Assembly: GCF_900142715.1 (NCBI RefSeq)
Contig: NZ_FRBX01000007.1
Span: 241,402-305,401 of the forward strand
Direction: 5' to 3'
Source of the DNA: Flavobacterium pectinovorum
GTDB lineage: Bacteria > Bacteroidota > Bacteroidia > Flavobacteriales > Flavobacteriaceae
Length of the DNA stretch: 64,000 nt
Shown: positions 41,638-51,222 of the stretch, in pieces
Layout of the letters: every line of letters begins with the position of its first letter
How positions within the stretch are numbered: position 1 is the stretch's first letter
Position numbers and translations under genes: made by a program
Notes under the pieces: model-generated
What the model saw: only the letters and a program-made list of their open reading frames with translations
The model's database searches: none
Told to the model about the DNA's origin: nothing

Positions 41638-44451
41638 CTAATTTTTTCGTTTTTTGCTGACTTTTTCTTCCTTAATCACTTTGTTGTTTTTCTCGTCATA
41701 AATGGCATCGTCAATTTTTTGACCTGTTTTGCTAAAAATTTTAATTTTAGGATCTTCGTGCGTTCCCGTAATTACAATTGGAAATCCAACAATACCAAAC
41801 GGCGGAAGCCCCAATCGCATTCTTAAATCAAGTAATCCGTCAAAACTTGTGGTACCTTTTATAGTAGGTTTAAAACTGGCAACGCTAAATGTAAATGGCT
41901 CAATATGAATTAAATTATTATCTATAGATGATTTAATTTCGATACCTTTCATATCCGGATTATTCAGGCCGTCTTGTCCGGTTTTAGAGCTTATTCCGTC
42001 AAATAATTTCAATCCTTTTACTTTTACATCGCGAAGATTTAAAGTTCCGCCACCTTCAAGTGATTCGTAAATTGGCCCCATATTTCCGTTCAAATCTCCT
42101 TTTATATTATAATCAACGCCAATAATTCCCTGTGCTTTTTCGGCAGCAGAAACCATATCATGAAACATCGGAATCTCTTTATAAGCTCTTTCCACGCTAA
42201 AATCCTTAGCAGTAAAATGAGCATCAAAATGCGCCGAAGTTGGCGATTCATCTTTATAAGTAGCGTTTATTCCCAAAATACAATCGATGATGTTAAAATT
42301 GGTATTTTCGAGATAAAAACCTGATTTTGTAATACCAATTTTCCCGGTTAGTTTATTTAAAACAAGTCCGTTATATTCAACTTTGTTTACGTTTGCCGTT
42401 AAACCAACATTTAGGTTTTTCGGTACAATAACAACACCGCTCATTTTTGGATGATCTTCTTTGGCGTATTGTACTTCAATATTTCGATCTGTATTTTCAC
42501 CTTTTTCGAGCGCCATAAATTCATCAACATTAATCAGTTTTGATTTTAAGTTGAAATTACCGCTCAAGGTTCCGTGCGATTCCAGAAAATAATTGATTGT
42601 ATTTAGCAGATATCCATTGATAGCAAAATCTGATTTTCCATAAAAAGCATCAAATTTTTCGAACCACATTTTCTCGTTCTGAAAACGGAAATTTCCCTGT
42701 TTGATATAAAAGGCTTTAGGAAAAAGTTCAGAGGTTGCTTTAATATTTTTCAGAATAATGGTTCCCCGATTATCCAGTTTGTTGTATTGTCCGGTTGTCG
42801 CGTAGCTTTGTTTTCCTTTTAAAGAAAGATCGGCTTTTGCCCAGCCTGTAATATCGACACCTTTTTTCGAAAAGACTTTGTAGATTCGTCCCACATTCAA
42901 TTCGCCCTTAATTTTGGCATTGTAAGCCAAATCATTAAAGTCAGAAAGCGTTGCGTTTACATACATCGGATTTCCTTCAAAAACAAACGATGCCGGTGCA
43001 ACGGCCACAATCAAATCCTCAAATGTACCGGCTTTATTGAGTACATTGGCAATAAAAGTAATATCGGTAATTGGGTTAGGGTAGGAGTCTGTTTTTAGAG
43101 AACCATTTCGCAATGAAATCCCTCCAATTGTTTTAGGGAATAATTTTTTTGAAGTACTAAAAACACCTTTCGCCTGAATATTGGTTTTTAAAATCCCCTT
43201 TAAATCAATTGTACTCAAGCCCAAAGCAGCGTCGACAGTAGCCAGATCGAGTGCGCCTTTTACGCTTGCGTCGACCGTCATTTCGTTAAATCCTTTGCTA
43301 TGCAGATAAGCGGTAAAATAATCTTTTTCACCAACCTTAAATTTTAAAGTTCTTAAGTTGATTAATAGCTTTTCTACATCAAGAGAAGGCAAAACGGTAT
43401 TTAAATCCATTTGAAAATCAGTCAATGGAGCGGGTGCATTTTGGTAATTAATCGCGCCTTCGTTGATTTTTAAATTGAAAGCTAAATCTGGTTTTTGATT
43501 TTTTGAAACATTATAATTTCCTCTAAAAGATAAAAGCAAATCACTTTTTCCGGAAATTTCAGTTTCATCCAGCCAGGTTAAGTATTCCGGCGGCATTACA
43601 GAAAATAAATCTTTTACGGTTGTATTTTTTGAAGCTGCCTTAATATTTATTTTGTATCCGTCTCGTAAAATCGTAAATAAACCAGTAAATGTTAGAGGTA
43701 ATTTGTTGATTCTTAATTCGTTTTTTTGAAGAATAAACGAAAGCGCATGTGTGTTAATTCTGGTAATTAAATCGGCACGTAATTCTTTCTTTCTCAGATA
43801 AGCAGTTCGGTTATAATAAAAATCGATGTTGTCAATTTTGGCATCGGTATTTAAATCAAAAATATCTTCGCTCAAATTTCCTTTTCCAACATAATTAAAA
43901 CCTTTTGCATCAATGAGAATCTTAGCCGATCGATCGTTGTATTTTACGTGACAATCTTCAAGATCAATACGTTCTAAACGAATTGCTGTTCCTTCTTCGG
44001 GATTATCGGCTTTGTTTTTGTCTTCATCCGGAGCTTTATAAATATTGTAATTGGCTTGTCCTTTTTGGTTTACCATTACGTTTATTAAGGCTTTGGAAAC
44101 GTATAATTTATTGATTTTTACTTCGTTGTCAAAAATCAGCCTTTTTAAGTTGATGCCAAACGCAACCTGTTCTGCTTTTATCAAAGTATCGTTTCCAAAC
44201 GGCGCAGAACCTGTAAGGGACAAATCGTCAAGCGAAACGGTTAACGACGGAAAATGCGTAAAAAATGAAAGTCTCGATTTTGAGAACTCCATTTTTGTAT
44301 CCAGTCGTTCGTTGGCAATTTTCTTTACTTCAGAGGCTACTTTGCCGGGAAACAATAGCGGAATGAGAAATAACAATAGCAAAATTGATGCTATTGTTAT
44401 TCCTGTTACTTTGAGTGCTTTTAAGGCAATATTTTTGAAAGGCGAATTCAT
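41638..44451 (-). CDS. AsmA-family protein, large periplasmic bridge-like
   Basis: A 937-residue protein with one N-terminal TM helix (TIASILLLLFLIPLLF), then a long beta-rich periplasmic part. The AsmA start KMEFSKSRLSFFTHFPSLTV and the C-terminal AsmA_2 pattern GGGTLNLRDVKVKGLKLFDG, DLRMRLGLPPFGIVGFPIVI are clear. AsmA-like proteins are bridge-like lipid transporters or modulators between inner and outer membrane. It sits 14 bp after MlaD in a run with a complete MlaEFD core, so a phospholipid-transport role is likely. Confidence 0.9.
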   Translation of the reverse strand: MNSPFKNIALKALKVTGITIASILLLLFLIPLLFPGKVASEVKKIANERLDTKMEFSKSRLSFFTHFPSLTVSLDDLSLTGSAPFGNDTLIKAEQVAFGINLKRLIFDNEVKINKLYVSKALINVMVNQKGQANYNIYKAPDEDKNKADNPEEGTAIRLERIDLEDCHVKYNDRSAKILIDAKGFNYVGKGNLSEDIFDLNTDAKIDNIDFYYNRTAYLRKKELRADLITRINTHALSFILQKNELRINKLPLTFTGLFTILRDGYKINIKAASKNTTVKDLFSVMPPEYLTWLDETEISGKSDLLLSFRGNYNVSKNQKPDLAFNLKINEGAINYQNAPAPLTDFQMDLNTVLPSLDVEKLLINLRTLKFKVGEKDYFTAYLHSKGFNEMTVDASVKGALDLATVDAALGLSTIDLKGILKTNIQAKGVFSTSKKLFPKTIGGISLRNGSLKTDSYPNPITDITFIANVLNKAGTFEDLIVAVAPASFVFEGNPMYVNATLSDFNDLAYNAKIKGELNVGRIYKVFSKKGVDITGWAKADLSLKGKQSYATTGQYNKLDNRGTIILKNIKATSELFPKAFYIKQGNFRFQNEKMWFEKFDAFYGKSDFAINGYLLNTINYFLESHGTLSGNFNLKSKLINVDEFMALEKGENTDRNIEVQYAKEDHPKMSGVVIVPKNLNVGLTANVNKVEYNGLVLNKLTGKIGITKSGFYLENTNFNIIDCILGINATYKDESPTSAHFDAHFTAKDFSVERAYKEIPMFHDMVSAAEKAQGIIGVDYNIKGDLNGNMGPIYESLEGGGTLNLRDVKVKGLKLFDGISSKTGQDGLNNPDMKGIEIKSSIDNNLIHIEPFTFSVASFKPTIKGTTSFDGLLDLRMRLGLPPFGIVGFPIVITGTHEDPKIKIFSKTGQKIDDAIYDEKNNKVIKEEKVSKKRKN

Positions 44452-44465
44452 AGGCGTGTATTAAA

Positions 44466-45320
44466 TTACTTTTTGGCTTTGTCTGCAGCTTCTTTTTTTT
44501 CAGCTTCTGCTTTTTTAGCATCTTCTTCTTTTTGTTTTTCTTCTTTTTCTTTTTGCTCTTTCGCTTTTTCTTCTTTTTCCTTTTGTGCTTTTTCAGCCTT
44601 TTCTTTTTGCTCTTCTTTCTTCTCTTTCAGTTCTTCCTGCTTTTTTTCTTTTTCTTTTTCTTTTTTCTTGAAGTAGCCTTTTAGTAAAAAGTTGCTTTTT
44701 GCAGCTTCCATATTTTCGCTGAAACCTTTTGTACCAGATTCAAGATTTGAAAGAGTATTCGAAACGCTGTTTGCCATTTTATCATCACGAACTAATCTTG
44801 CCAAAGCACCGTTTCCGTTATTCATACTATGGCTAAAAATGGCTAACTCTTCAGTAATTATACCGGCATTATCAACGCTTTTTTTAACGCTTTTCATGAT
44901 ATCGTTCATTTCGATTCCGTTGACAGAAGCTATGGCTCCGCCGTTTTCGATTACTTTAGTAGATTTTACACCAGGAGAAATCGTTAATACTTTGTCTCCC
45001 ATTAACCCATCAGATCCTATACTGGCGCGGGCATCTGTTTTAATAAATTCGCGAACTTCATCTTTGATAACCATACTTACCACTACCGAAGAATCATTTA
45101 TTAATCTGATTTCTTCAACCGTTCCGATATTTATTCCTGAAAAACGAACATTGTTACCCACTTCTAAACCGCTTACGGTTTTAAATTGTGAAGTGATGTT
45201 GAATGTTGAACCAAACAGGTTTTTTTGTTTCCCGATAAAGTAAATTGCTATTATAAAAAGCAACAAACCAATTGTTACAAACATTCCTAATTTCCAAGTA
45301 TATCCAGATTGCTTATCCAT
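44466..45320 (-). CDS. mlaD: MlaD-family MCE lipid-transport protein with charged tail
   Basis: A 284-residue protein with one N-terminal TM (GMFVTIGLLLFIIAIYFIG), an MCE domain (SQFKTVSGLEVGNNVRFSGI, INIGTVEEIRLI, SIGSDGLMGDKVLTISPG) at ~38-115, a helical region, and a tail from ~205 to 284 made almost only of Lys, Glu, Gln and Ala (EKEKEKKQEELKEKKEEQKE type runs). MCE hexamers bind lipids between membranes. It is the substrate-binding partner of MlaE and MlaF just upstream. The ER/K-like tail could be a stiff single helix. Confidence 0.93.
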   Translation of the reverse strand: MDKQSGYTWKLGMFVTIGLLLFIIAIYFIGKQKNLFGSTFNITSQFKTVSGLEVGNNVRFSGINIGTVEEIRLINDSSVVVSMVIKDEVREFIKTDARASIGSDGLMGDKVLTISPGVKSTKVIENGGAIASVNGIEMNDIMKSVKKSVDNAGIITEELAIFSHSMNNGNGALARLVRDDKMANSVSNTLSNLESGTKGFSENMEAAKSNFLLKGYFKKKEKEKEKKQEELKEKKEEQKEKAEKAQKEKEEKAKEQKEKEEKQKEEDAKKAEAEKKEAADKAKK

Positions 45321-45344
45321 GATTTCTATTTTTGTTTTTTAGTT

Positions 45345-46124
45345 TTATTGAAAAAAAGAGCGTACCCATTCGTCTTCGCTTTTTTCTAGTTCTTCGTATG
45401 TTCCTTCGGCATGAATTACACCATCTTTTAAAACCATAATTCGGTCTGCAGTAAGTTTGGCACAAGCCATATCGTGTGTAATAATGATCGAAGTTGTTTT
45501 GCGTTTATGTTTTATGTCGAGAATCAACTCGCTGATTTCTCTTGATGTTATCGTATCTAAACCTGTTGTTGGTTCATCATATAAAATAATTTCGGGTTTT
45601 AGGATTAAAGTTCTGGCTAAGCCAATTCTCTTTTGCATTCCGCCGGATAATTCAGATGGCATTTTATCAATAGCCTCACTTAATCCTACGCTGTCAAGTG
45701 CTTCAATAACTTGACTTTCAATTTCTTCAGCGCTTAAATCTCTTTTGTGTTTTCTTAACGTAAAAGCTAAATTTTCTCTAACTGACATTGAATCGTATAA
45801 AGCACCGCTTTGAAATAAAAATCCAATTCTGACTCTGATCTCATTGAGTTCACTTTTTTTAAGATGTAATACATTCTCGTCAAAAACCTTGATTTCACCT
45901 TTGTCTGGTTCAATTAAACCAACGATGCATTTTATAGTAACCGATTTTCCGGAACCTGAACGGCCTAAAATCACCAAATCTTCACCTTTGTTTACAGTAA
46001 GATTCACGCCTTGTAAAACTTTATTGTTTTTGCCAAAGGTTTTGTGCAAATCCTTGATTTCGATGATTGCTTTTTTATCTTTAGCTTTCGGTTCTTTTTC
46101 TATATGTTTTTCTTCCTTGATCAT
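45345..46124 (-). CDS. mlaF: MlaF-type ABC transporter ATPase
   Basis: A 259-residue ATPase. Walker A GRSGSGKSV, Q-loop FLFQSGALYDSMSVRENL, signature LSGGMQKRIGLARTL, Walker B ILYDEPTTGLD and the His-switch IITHDM are complete, and the LFQSGALYDSMSV stretch is specific for MlaF-type ATPases. It powers the MlaE permease whose gene precedes it by 2 bp. Confidence 0.94.
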   Translation of the reverse strand: MIKEEKHIEKEPKAKDKKAIIEIKDLHKTFGKNNKVLQGVNLTVNKGEDLVILGRSGSGKSVTIKCIVGLIEPDKGEIKVFDENVLHLKKSELNEIRVRIGFLFQSGALYDSMSVRENLAFTLRKHKRDLSAEEIESQVIEALDSVGLSEAIDKMPSELSGGMQKRIGLARTLILKPEIILYDEPTTGLDTITSREISELILDIKHKRKTTSIIITHDMACAKLTADRIMVLKDGVIHAEGTYEELEKSEDEWVRSFFQ

Positions 46125-46126
46125 CT

Positions 46127-46885
46127 TTAAAAAAATAAATCGGTTATTTGCACGGCTATCATATCTATAATAAAAATGGTCAAGGACGCCGTTACAACAG
46201 CAGAGTTTGCAGCTCTACCAACACTTTCGGTTCCGTTTGCGGCGTTGAATCCTTTATAACATCCAATCATTCCAATAAAAAATCCGAAGAAAAAAGTCTT
46301 TATCGTTGCCGGAATCAAATCCAGAAATTCCAGAGACTGAATAATTTGTGTGAGGTATCTGCGAAAATTGACATCACCATGAATATTTACGCCCACGTAA
46401 CCACCCATAATTCCTATTGCATCTGCAAAAAACACTAATATCGGAACCATTAATGTACAGGCTAATATGCGCGTTACAACCAAATAATTATAAGGATTAA
46501 TGGCAGAAACTTCCATAGCATCAATTTGTTCTGTTACTTTCATAGAGCCTAATTCGGCACCAATTCCTGACGAAATTTTTCCTGCACAAATCAGGGCTGT
46601 AATAACAGGTGCAATTTCTCTTATTAGCGAAAGCGCCACCATACCCGGCAACCAGGATTCGGCACCAAATTTTACCAAAGTTGGTCGCGATTGCATGGTA
46701 AGCACAAGTCCCATAATGAAACCTGTTATGGCTACAAGCGGCAATGATTTATATCCGATGATATAACATTGTTTCAAAAATTGTCTGGTTTCGTAAGGGG
46801 GTATAAATACTTCCTTAAAAAACTGCTTTGCAAACAACGTTGCATTTCCTACTTCTTCGAATGTATTTTTTAAAGTGAGTATCAA
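46127..46885 (-). CDS. mlaE: MlaE-family ABC permease
   Basis: A 252-residue integral membrane protein of the MlaE family: VAITGFIMGLVLTMQSRPTL, GMVALSLIREIAPVITALIC, AELGSMKVTEQIDAMEVSAI and GANGTESVGRAANSAVV-like ANGTESVGRAANSAVVTASL are conserved. The start is the TTG at 46883-46885, because no in-frame ATG exists before the TM region; TTG is otherwise rare in this window. First gene of the MlaE-MlaF-MlaD-AsmA-permease-oxidase run. No MlaC or MlaB gene is visible here. Confidence 0.93.
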   Translation of the reverse strand: MILTLKNTFEEVGNATLFAKQFFKEVFIPPYETRQFLKQCYIIGYKSLPLVAITGFIMGLVLTMQSRPTLVKFGAESWLPGMVALSLIREIAPVITALICAGKISSGIGAELGSMKVTEQIDAMEVSAINPYNYLVVTRILACTLMVPILVFFADAIGIMGGYVGVNIHGDVNFRRYLTQIIQSLEFLDLIPATIKTFFFGFFIGMIGCYKGFNAANGTESVGRAANSAVVTASLTIFIIDMIAVQITDLFF

Positions 46886-47100
46886 AATAAGTTGTTTTTA
46901 GTTGGTGATATTAGGTTAGAAATCAATATTTTAACATATTGTATTTTCCTTTCTTATTTAATATTAAAGTTATCTTAATTGTTAACGAAAAATATTACAG
47001 AACTTTTTTTCAAGTTTATATAATTTACATCGTAAGCAATAACTCAAAAAGATTTACGTTAGATGACACTTGTGCTAGCATAAAATTTCTATACTGATAT

Positions 47101-47262
47101 TTTACCACAGAGATACACAAAGTTTTTTCACAGAGATCCGCAGAGTTAACTTCATTGAAAGTTTTTTAAGTTCACAAAGCTTGAATACAACTGTAGTAAA
47201 GCTTATTAAATACTTTGCGAAACTCTGTGAAAAAACTTTGTGAATCTCTGAGGTAAATTTTT
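47101..47262. repeat. Large imperfect inverted repeat
   Basis: ACCACAGAGATACACAAAG and TTTTTTCACAGAG face CTCTGTGAAAAAACTTTGTG and AATCTCTGAGGTAAA about 110 bp away. The 485-bp gap between MlaE and the GT4 terminator has no gene. Confidence 0.7.
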
Positions 47263-47293
47263 TAGTGTTACATTATTCAAATCTTAAAAACAA

Positions 47294-47322
47294 AAAATCC
47301 CTTCTCGAAAAGAAGGGATTTT
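47294..47322 (-). terminator. Intrinsic terminator of the GT4/GH130 operon
   Basis: AAAATCCCTTCT and AGAAGGGATTTT form a perfect 12-bp stem with 5-nt loop and T-rich ends, 48 bp after the GT4 stop. Confidence 0.8.
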
Positions 47323-47369
47323 ACGGTAACAATCTGTTACTCAAATATAGTTATGGTATAGTTAAGATA

Positions 47370-49640
47370 TTATGAGTTAATAGCCATATCAGTTTTTGCT
47401 TTCATTAACGGAATCACTTTACTTTCAGATAATTTCAGATTCTCCATTATTAATCTTGCGGTTAAATAACAAACTGTCGATTCTGCACCCTGATTTAGAT
47501 TTACATTCTCTTTTTCCAAACCATCATATCCACCGCCGCTAACCGGGTTATACATAATTTGGTTCAAATGATTTTTACCCAAGAACCAGTTAAAGGCAAT
47601 TTTCATCAAACGTTTGTATTCCGGAGTTTTAAATGCGCTGTAAAACGAATTTAAAGTCTGAATCATGTATGAAACATCAATTGGCTGTTCTCCGTATTCT
47701 GCTGGTTCTGAGTCTTTATGATACCAGCCATTATTTGAAATTACTTTGAAATTATCCCCTTTATAAGTTTTAGAGATTAAGAAATCTAGCGATTCCAGAG
47801 CCACTTTTTTATAAATAGGTTTGTTGGTTACCAAATAAGCATATAGCATTGATTCGGGTAAAATTCCGTTTCCGTATGTTAAATAATTTTCAAACCATTT
47901 CCAGTCTTTAGTAGCATGAACTTCATAATTGTATAACAATTTCGCGTTTAGCTTATTGATAATGGCTGCCACATATAAATTAGGAATAGCGCTGTGATAT
48001 AAATACAAACCTTTTGTTGCAAAACCTATAGAACGAGGCGATTGAATAGTTTCGGCCCATTTTAAAGAATTCAATAAACATTTTGAAGCTTTTTTGGCAA
48101 TTGCTTCAGGCAGAATTTTTCTAATAGAAACAACTGTTCCTAATGCCCAGATTCCGCGTGCGTTAGAATCTTCCAGATTTACTTCGGCATTTTGCTCAAT
48201 ATGTTCGCGATTGTTTTCATCAACATAATTCATGAAATTACCTTTTGGTTTTTGGCAGCGCTCGATAAAATCCAGATAAATTAAAATATATGGCAAATCA
48301 GCTTTGTCTTCTGTAAGTTTGTAATGCATACAAAGTGCTACCAAAGCTCTTGCATTATCATCTAAGGTATAACCTGAAGAAAGGTCCGGAACAGAAATTT
48401 TGCTGAACTGAATCATTCCAAGTTCTGTTGTCATTTTTTTAACATGTGCTAATTCAATTGGCGGATATGTAAATTTAATTTCTGTCGCATCTTCAATCAG
48501 TTTTTTGTATGTATTGATGTGCGCAATTGCTATATTTTCCCAAGAGCAGGCGCGTGTTTTTCTAAAGGCGTTTTTACCCATTTCTTCTCTTAGATTTTCA
48601 TCAGAAAGTAATTTTATTGCAGCTTCTGCAAATTGTTCTTCATTTCCAATGTCAACCAGAATTCCTGAATCTTCTGTAAGAACTTCTTTTGTATGCGGAA
48701 TTTTTGATGCGACAATTGGGCAAGCGCAACTCATTGCATAAGAAAAAGTGCCGCTTACTGCCTGATTTGGATCTTTTGATGTAAACAGATAAATATCTGT
48801 AGCCTGCAAATAGCTTAAAAGTTCTTCTGTTTCAAGATATTGGTTGATGAAACGAACATTGTCATGCAAGTCTAATTCGTTAACAATAGCTTCTAGTTTT
48901 TCACGATATGTATCTACGCCATCAATAATTAAATTAGGGTGTGTTCTGCCAATAATCAGATAAAGTGCATTTGGCGTATGTTCAACAATTTTGCGCAAAG
49001 ATCTTAAACCTGTTTCAATATTTTTTCCTTCGCCTAAAAGGCCAAAAGTTGATAACACTTTTCTGTCTTCAATTCCAAATTTTGCTTTTGCCGTTTCCGG
49101 TGCTTCATAAACAACAACGTGAGTTCCGTGAGAGATAGTTGTAATAAAATCTTGTGGAATGTTGTAATCATTAATCAATATTTCTTCAGACCTTTTGGTC
49201 ATTACAAATACAGAATTACTATAACTCAAAAGTAATTTTACAAATGTTTTTAATTCGTTGTTGGGGTTAGGAAGTACGGTATGAAACGTAAACGTAACAG
49301 GTTTTTTAATCACATTTAAGAAATCTAATAAATGGTCGCCGTAATTTCCGCCAAACAATCCAAATTCATGTTGAATATGAACTAGTTTGACGCTTTCGTC
49401 ATCATTAATTTCTTCGGCAACTTTTGAGTATTCTTCTCTGTTATTGGTGTTTAAAGTAAAAGCTTGTGTTGGATTTTCTTTTGGTTCTTTAACCAATTCG
49501 CAAATTTCACATGCTATAGATTTACCAAAAACATCGGTAATACCTTTTATTGTATCCTGCGTATAAGTAGCAATTCCACATTGTGTTGGTGGAAATGTTG
49601 ATAAAAAAACGATTTTTGATTTATTAGATATTGCTTTCAT
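47370..49640 (-). CDS. GT4 glycosyltransferase with long C-terminal alpha-helical domain
   Basis: A 756-residue protein. Residues 1 to ~385 are a GT-B GT4 fold: IVFLSTFPPTQCGIATYTQ, LVHIQHEFGLFGGNYG, LSTFGLLGEGKNIETGLRSL, TDIYLFTSKDPNQAVSGTFS and CACPIVASKIPHTKEVL with donor-binding Glu. Residues ~400-756 form an alpha-helical domain with SSGYTLDDNARALVALCMHY, NVNLEDSNARGIWALGTVVS and WNKH-like YNPVSGGGYDGLEKENVNLN near the end, resembling (alpha/alpha)6 glycosidases or phosphorylases. The gene overlaps GH130 by 17 bp, so both act in one glycan pathway. Confidence 0.88.
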   Translation of the reverse strand: MKAISNKSKIVFLSTFPPTQCGIATYTQDTIKGITDVFGKSIACEICELVKEPKENPTQAFTLNTNNREEYSKVAEEINDDESVKLVHIQHEFGLFGGNYGDHLLDFLNVIKKPVTFTFHTVLPNPNNELKTFVKLLLSYSNSVFVMTKRSEEILINDYNIPQDFITTISHGTHVVVYEAPETAKAKFGIEDRKVLSTFGLLGEGKNIETGLRSLRKIVEHTPNALYLIIGRTHPNLIIDGVDTYREKLEAIVNELDLHDNVRFINQYLETEELLSYLQATDIYLFTSKDPNQAVSGTFSYAMSCACPIVASKIPHTKEVLTEDSGILVDIGNEEQFAEAAIKLLSDENLREEMGKNAFRKTRACSWENIAIAHINTYKKLIEDATEIKFTYPPIELAHVKKMTTELGMIQFSKISVPDLSSGYTLDDNARALVALCMHYKLTEDKADLPYILIYLDFIERCQKPKGNFMNYVDENNREHIEQNAEVNLEDSNARGIWALGTVVSIRKILPEAIAKKASKCLLNSLKWAETIQSPRSIGFATKGLYLYHSAIPNLYVAAIINKLNAKLLYNYEVHATKDWKWFENYLTYGNGILPESMLYAYLVTNKPIYKKVALESLDFLISKTYKGDNFKVISNNGWYHKDSEPAEYGEQPIDVSYMIQTLNSFYSAFKTPEYKRLMKIAFNWFLGKNHLNQIMYNPVSGGGYDGLEKENVNLNQGAESTVCYLTARLIMENLKLSESKVIPLMKAKTDMAINS

Positions 49641-50679
49641 GGGGATTACTTTTTAATTCGTTTAATAAGTCATTTAAGTTCACAGAGGCTACCGCAATTT
49701 TGTCATCGGCAGCACCATAATATATATAAAGAAGGTCGTCAAAAATGGCTGTTCCCGTTGGAAAAACTACATAATTTACATAACCATGTCTTTCATAGTA
49801 TTCTGATGGTGTTATCAGAGGTATTTTTAACCTTGATAAAACTATCTGCGGATTATTTATATCCAGCATTGCGGCGCAAGCATGATACACTAATCCTTTT
49901 TCTCTTCTTTCGGCGGCGTGGTAAATAAGCAGCCAGCCATCTGCTGTTTCGATAGGAGGAGCACCCGGACCAATATGACTTGTTTCATGGTCATATTTAG
50001 GTTCCATTACGAGATAATCAGGCAGGTTTTTTAAATAATCTTTCCAATAATCTTCGGTCAGGTCTTTCTTCTTTTCAAAACTAAATATTTGTATAGATGG
50101 AAATAAGCGGTGTAATCCAACAAATTTTCCATTTATTTTTTTGGGAAATAAAACCACGTTTTTATCCCACACAAATAGATTTTCTTTAATAGTTTCTGTC
50201 AAAGGATAATTTCTTTTGACATTAAAAGCAAGTATTTTGGCAATACTTGGATTTTCTAAATGTTTTCTAATCAGGTTTGTAAATTCATTCAAAATGAATT
50301 TCGGCGTAATAATTCCTTTCTTTTTAAATTTTTTCAAATCTTTCGAAACCGCTAAAGCTCCGCACGCATTTATTCCGTCATAAGTAACATAGGTGAGGTA
50401 ATACAAATCATCAATTTTTGTAATCCTCGGATCTTCAACTCCATGAATTTCATAAATGTATTCGGGAACAAAGATTGGTTCAGTATTTCTTTCTGCTAAG
50501 GTCATTGGTCCTTCGAATCGACAATATCCTATAGTAGAAAAGTTACCTTTTTTTGCAGCTCTGTAAAACATGTGTACTGAATTTCCGTCTTGAAAAACGG
50601 CAGGATTTAAAACTCCTAATTCTTCAAAAGACCTTTCGGTTTTTTCAAGTACAACACCATGTTTTGTAGCCAATTCCAT
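49624..50679 (-). CDS. GH130-family glycoside phosphorylase/hydrolase
   Basis: A 351-residue cytosolic protein. The five-bladed beta-propeller pattern of GH130 is evident: NPAVFQDGNSVHMFYRAAK, EIHGVEDPRITKIDDLYYLT (the VEDPR motif holds the catalytic Asp), FVGLHRLFPSIQIF, HIGPGAPPIETADGWLLIYH and PTGTAIFDDLLYIYYGAADD. Most GH130 enzymes phosphorolyse or hydrolyse beta-mannosides. The overlap with the GT4 gene downstream suggests joint turnover of a manno- or gluco-conjugate. No SusC/D is adjacent. Confidence 0.9.
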   Translation of the reverse strand: MELATKHGVVLEKTERSFEELGVLNPAVFQDGNSVHMFYRAAKKGNFSTIGYCRFEGPMTLAERNTEPIFVPEYIYEIHGVEDPRITKIDDLYYLTYVTYDGINACGALAVSKDLKKFKKKGIITPKFILNEFTNLIRKHLENPSIAKILAFNVKRNYPLTETIKENLFVWDKNVVLFPKKINGKFVGLHRLFPSIQIFSFEKKKDLTEDYWKDYLKNLPDYLVMEPKYDHETSHIGPGAPPIETADGWLLIYHAAERREKGLVYHACAAMLDINNPQIVLSRLKIPLITPSEYYERHGYVNYVVFPTGTAIFDDLLYIYYGAADDKIAVASVNLNDLLNELKSNPHESNI

Positions 50680-50953
50680 ACGTTCTTTTTAAATATTATC
50701 TAAAATTAGATCGAAGGCAAGGGTACGATTAATCCAATCGACTAAAAATTTAACTCAAAAGCATTTTCATGGGAATTCTATAAGACTAAAATTGGAATTC
50801 TGATACTTTTTTGTAAGTTACTCATTTATTGTGTTTTATATTTGATTGCGCTAATAAATTATTGGATAGAGTTAATAAAGCTTTTATTTAAGAAAGAAAT
50901 TTGAATAACAAACAGACCCAAAAAGTCACTTTTATTAACTAAAAACAAATCAT

Positions 50954-51115
50954 ATGTTACGTTGGACAGTCATTTTTATTATTCTAGCTATAGTAGCCGG
51001 AATATTTGGTTTTGGTGGAATTGCCGCTGGAGCAGCTAGTATCGCAAAAGTTTTATTCTTCATATTTATCGTATTATTTATACTTTCATTAATAAGCGGA
51101 AGAAGAAAAGTTTAG
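50954..51115 (+). CDS. DUF1328-family small membrane protein
   Basis: A 53-residue protein: MLRWTVIFIILAIVAGIFGF, GGIAAGAASIAKVLFFIFIV, then a short LISGRRKV end. This is the exact pattern of the DUF1328 (YtjA-like) family, short inner-membrane proteins with a Gly/Ala-rich hinge between two TMs. Function unknown; sometimes linked to stress. A terminator follows at 51145-51178. Confidence 0.9.
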   Translation: MLRWTVIFIILAIVAGIFGFGGIAAGAASIAKVLFFIFIVLFILSLISGRRKV

Positions 51116-51144
51116 TGATAAACTGATTAATTATATAAATCAAA

Positions 51145-51178
51145 AAAAGCGATACTTTGGGGAGTGTCGCTTTTTTTT
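51145..51178 (+). terminator. Intrinsic terminator of the DUF1328 gene
   Basis: AAAAGCGATACT (51145-51156) and AGTGTCGCTTTT (51163-51174) pair with one G-U, loop TTGGGG, followed by TTTT; starts 30 bp after the stop. Confidence 0.85.
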
Positions 51179-51222
51179 GTTTGTTATCTTTTGTTTCAGA
51201 TTTCAAGTGGTATTACGCTGTT

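Noticed and set aside
44692..45243. 183-residue ORF opposite MlaD
   Set aside because: Shadow of a well-supported gene; low-complexity hydrophobic translation from antisense codons.
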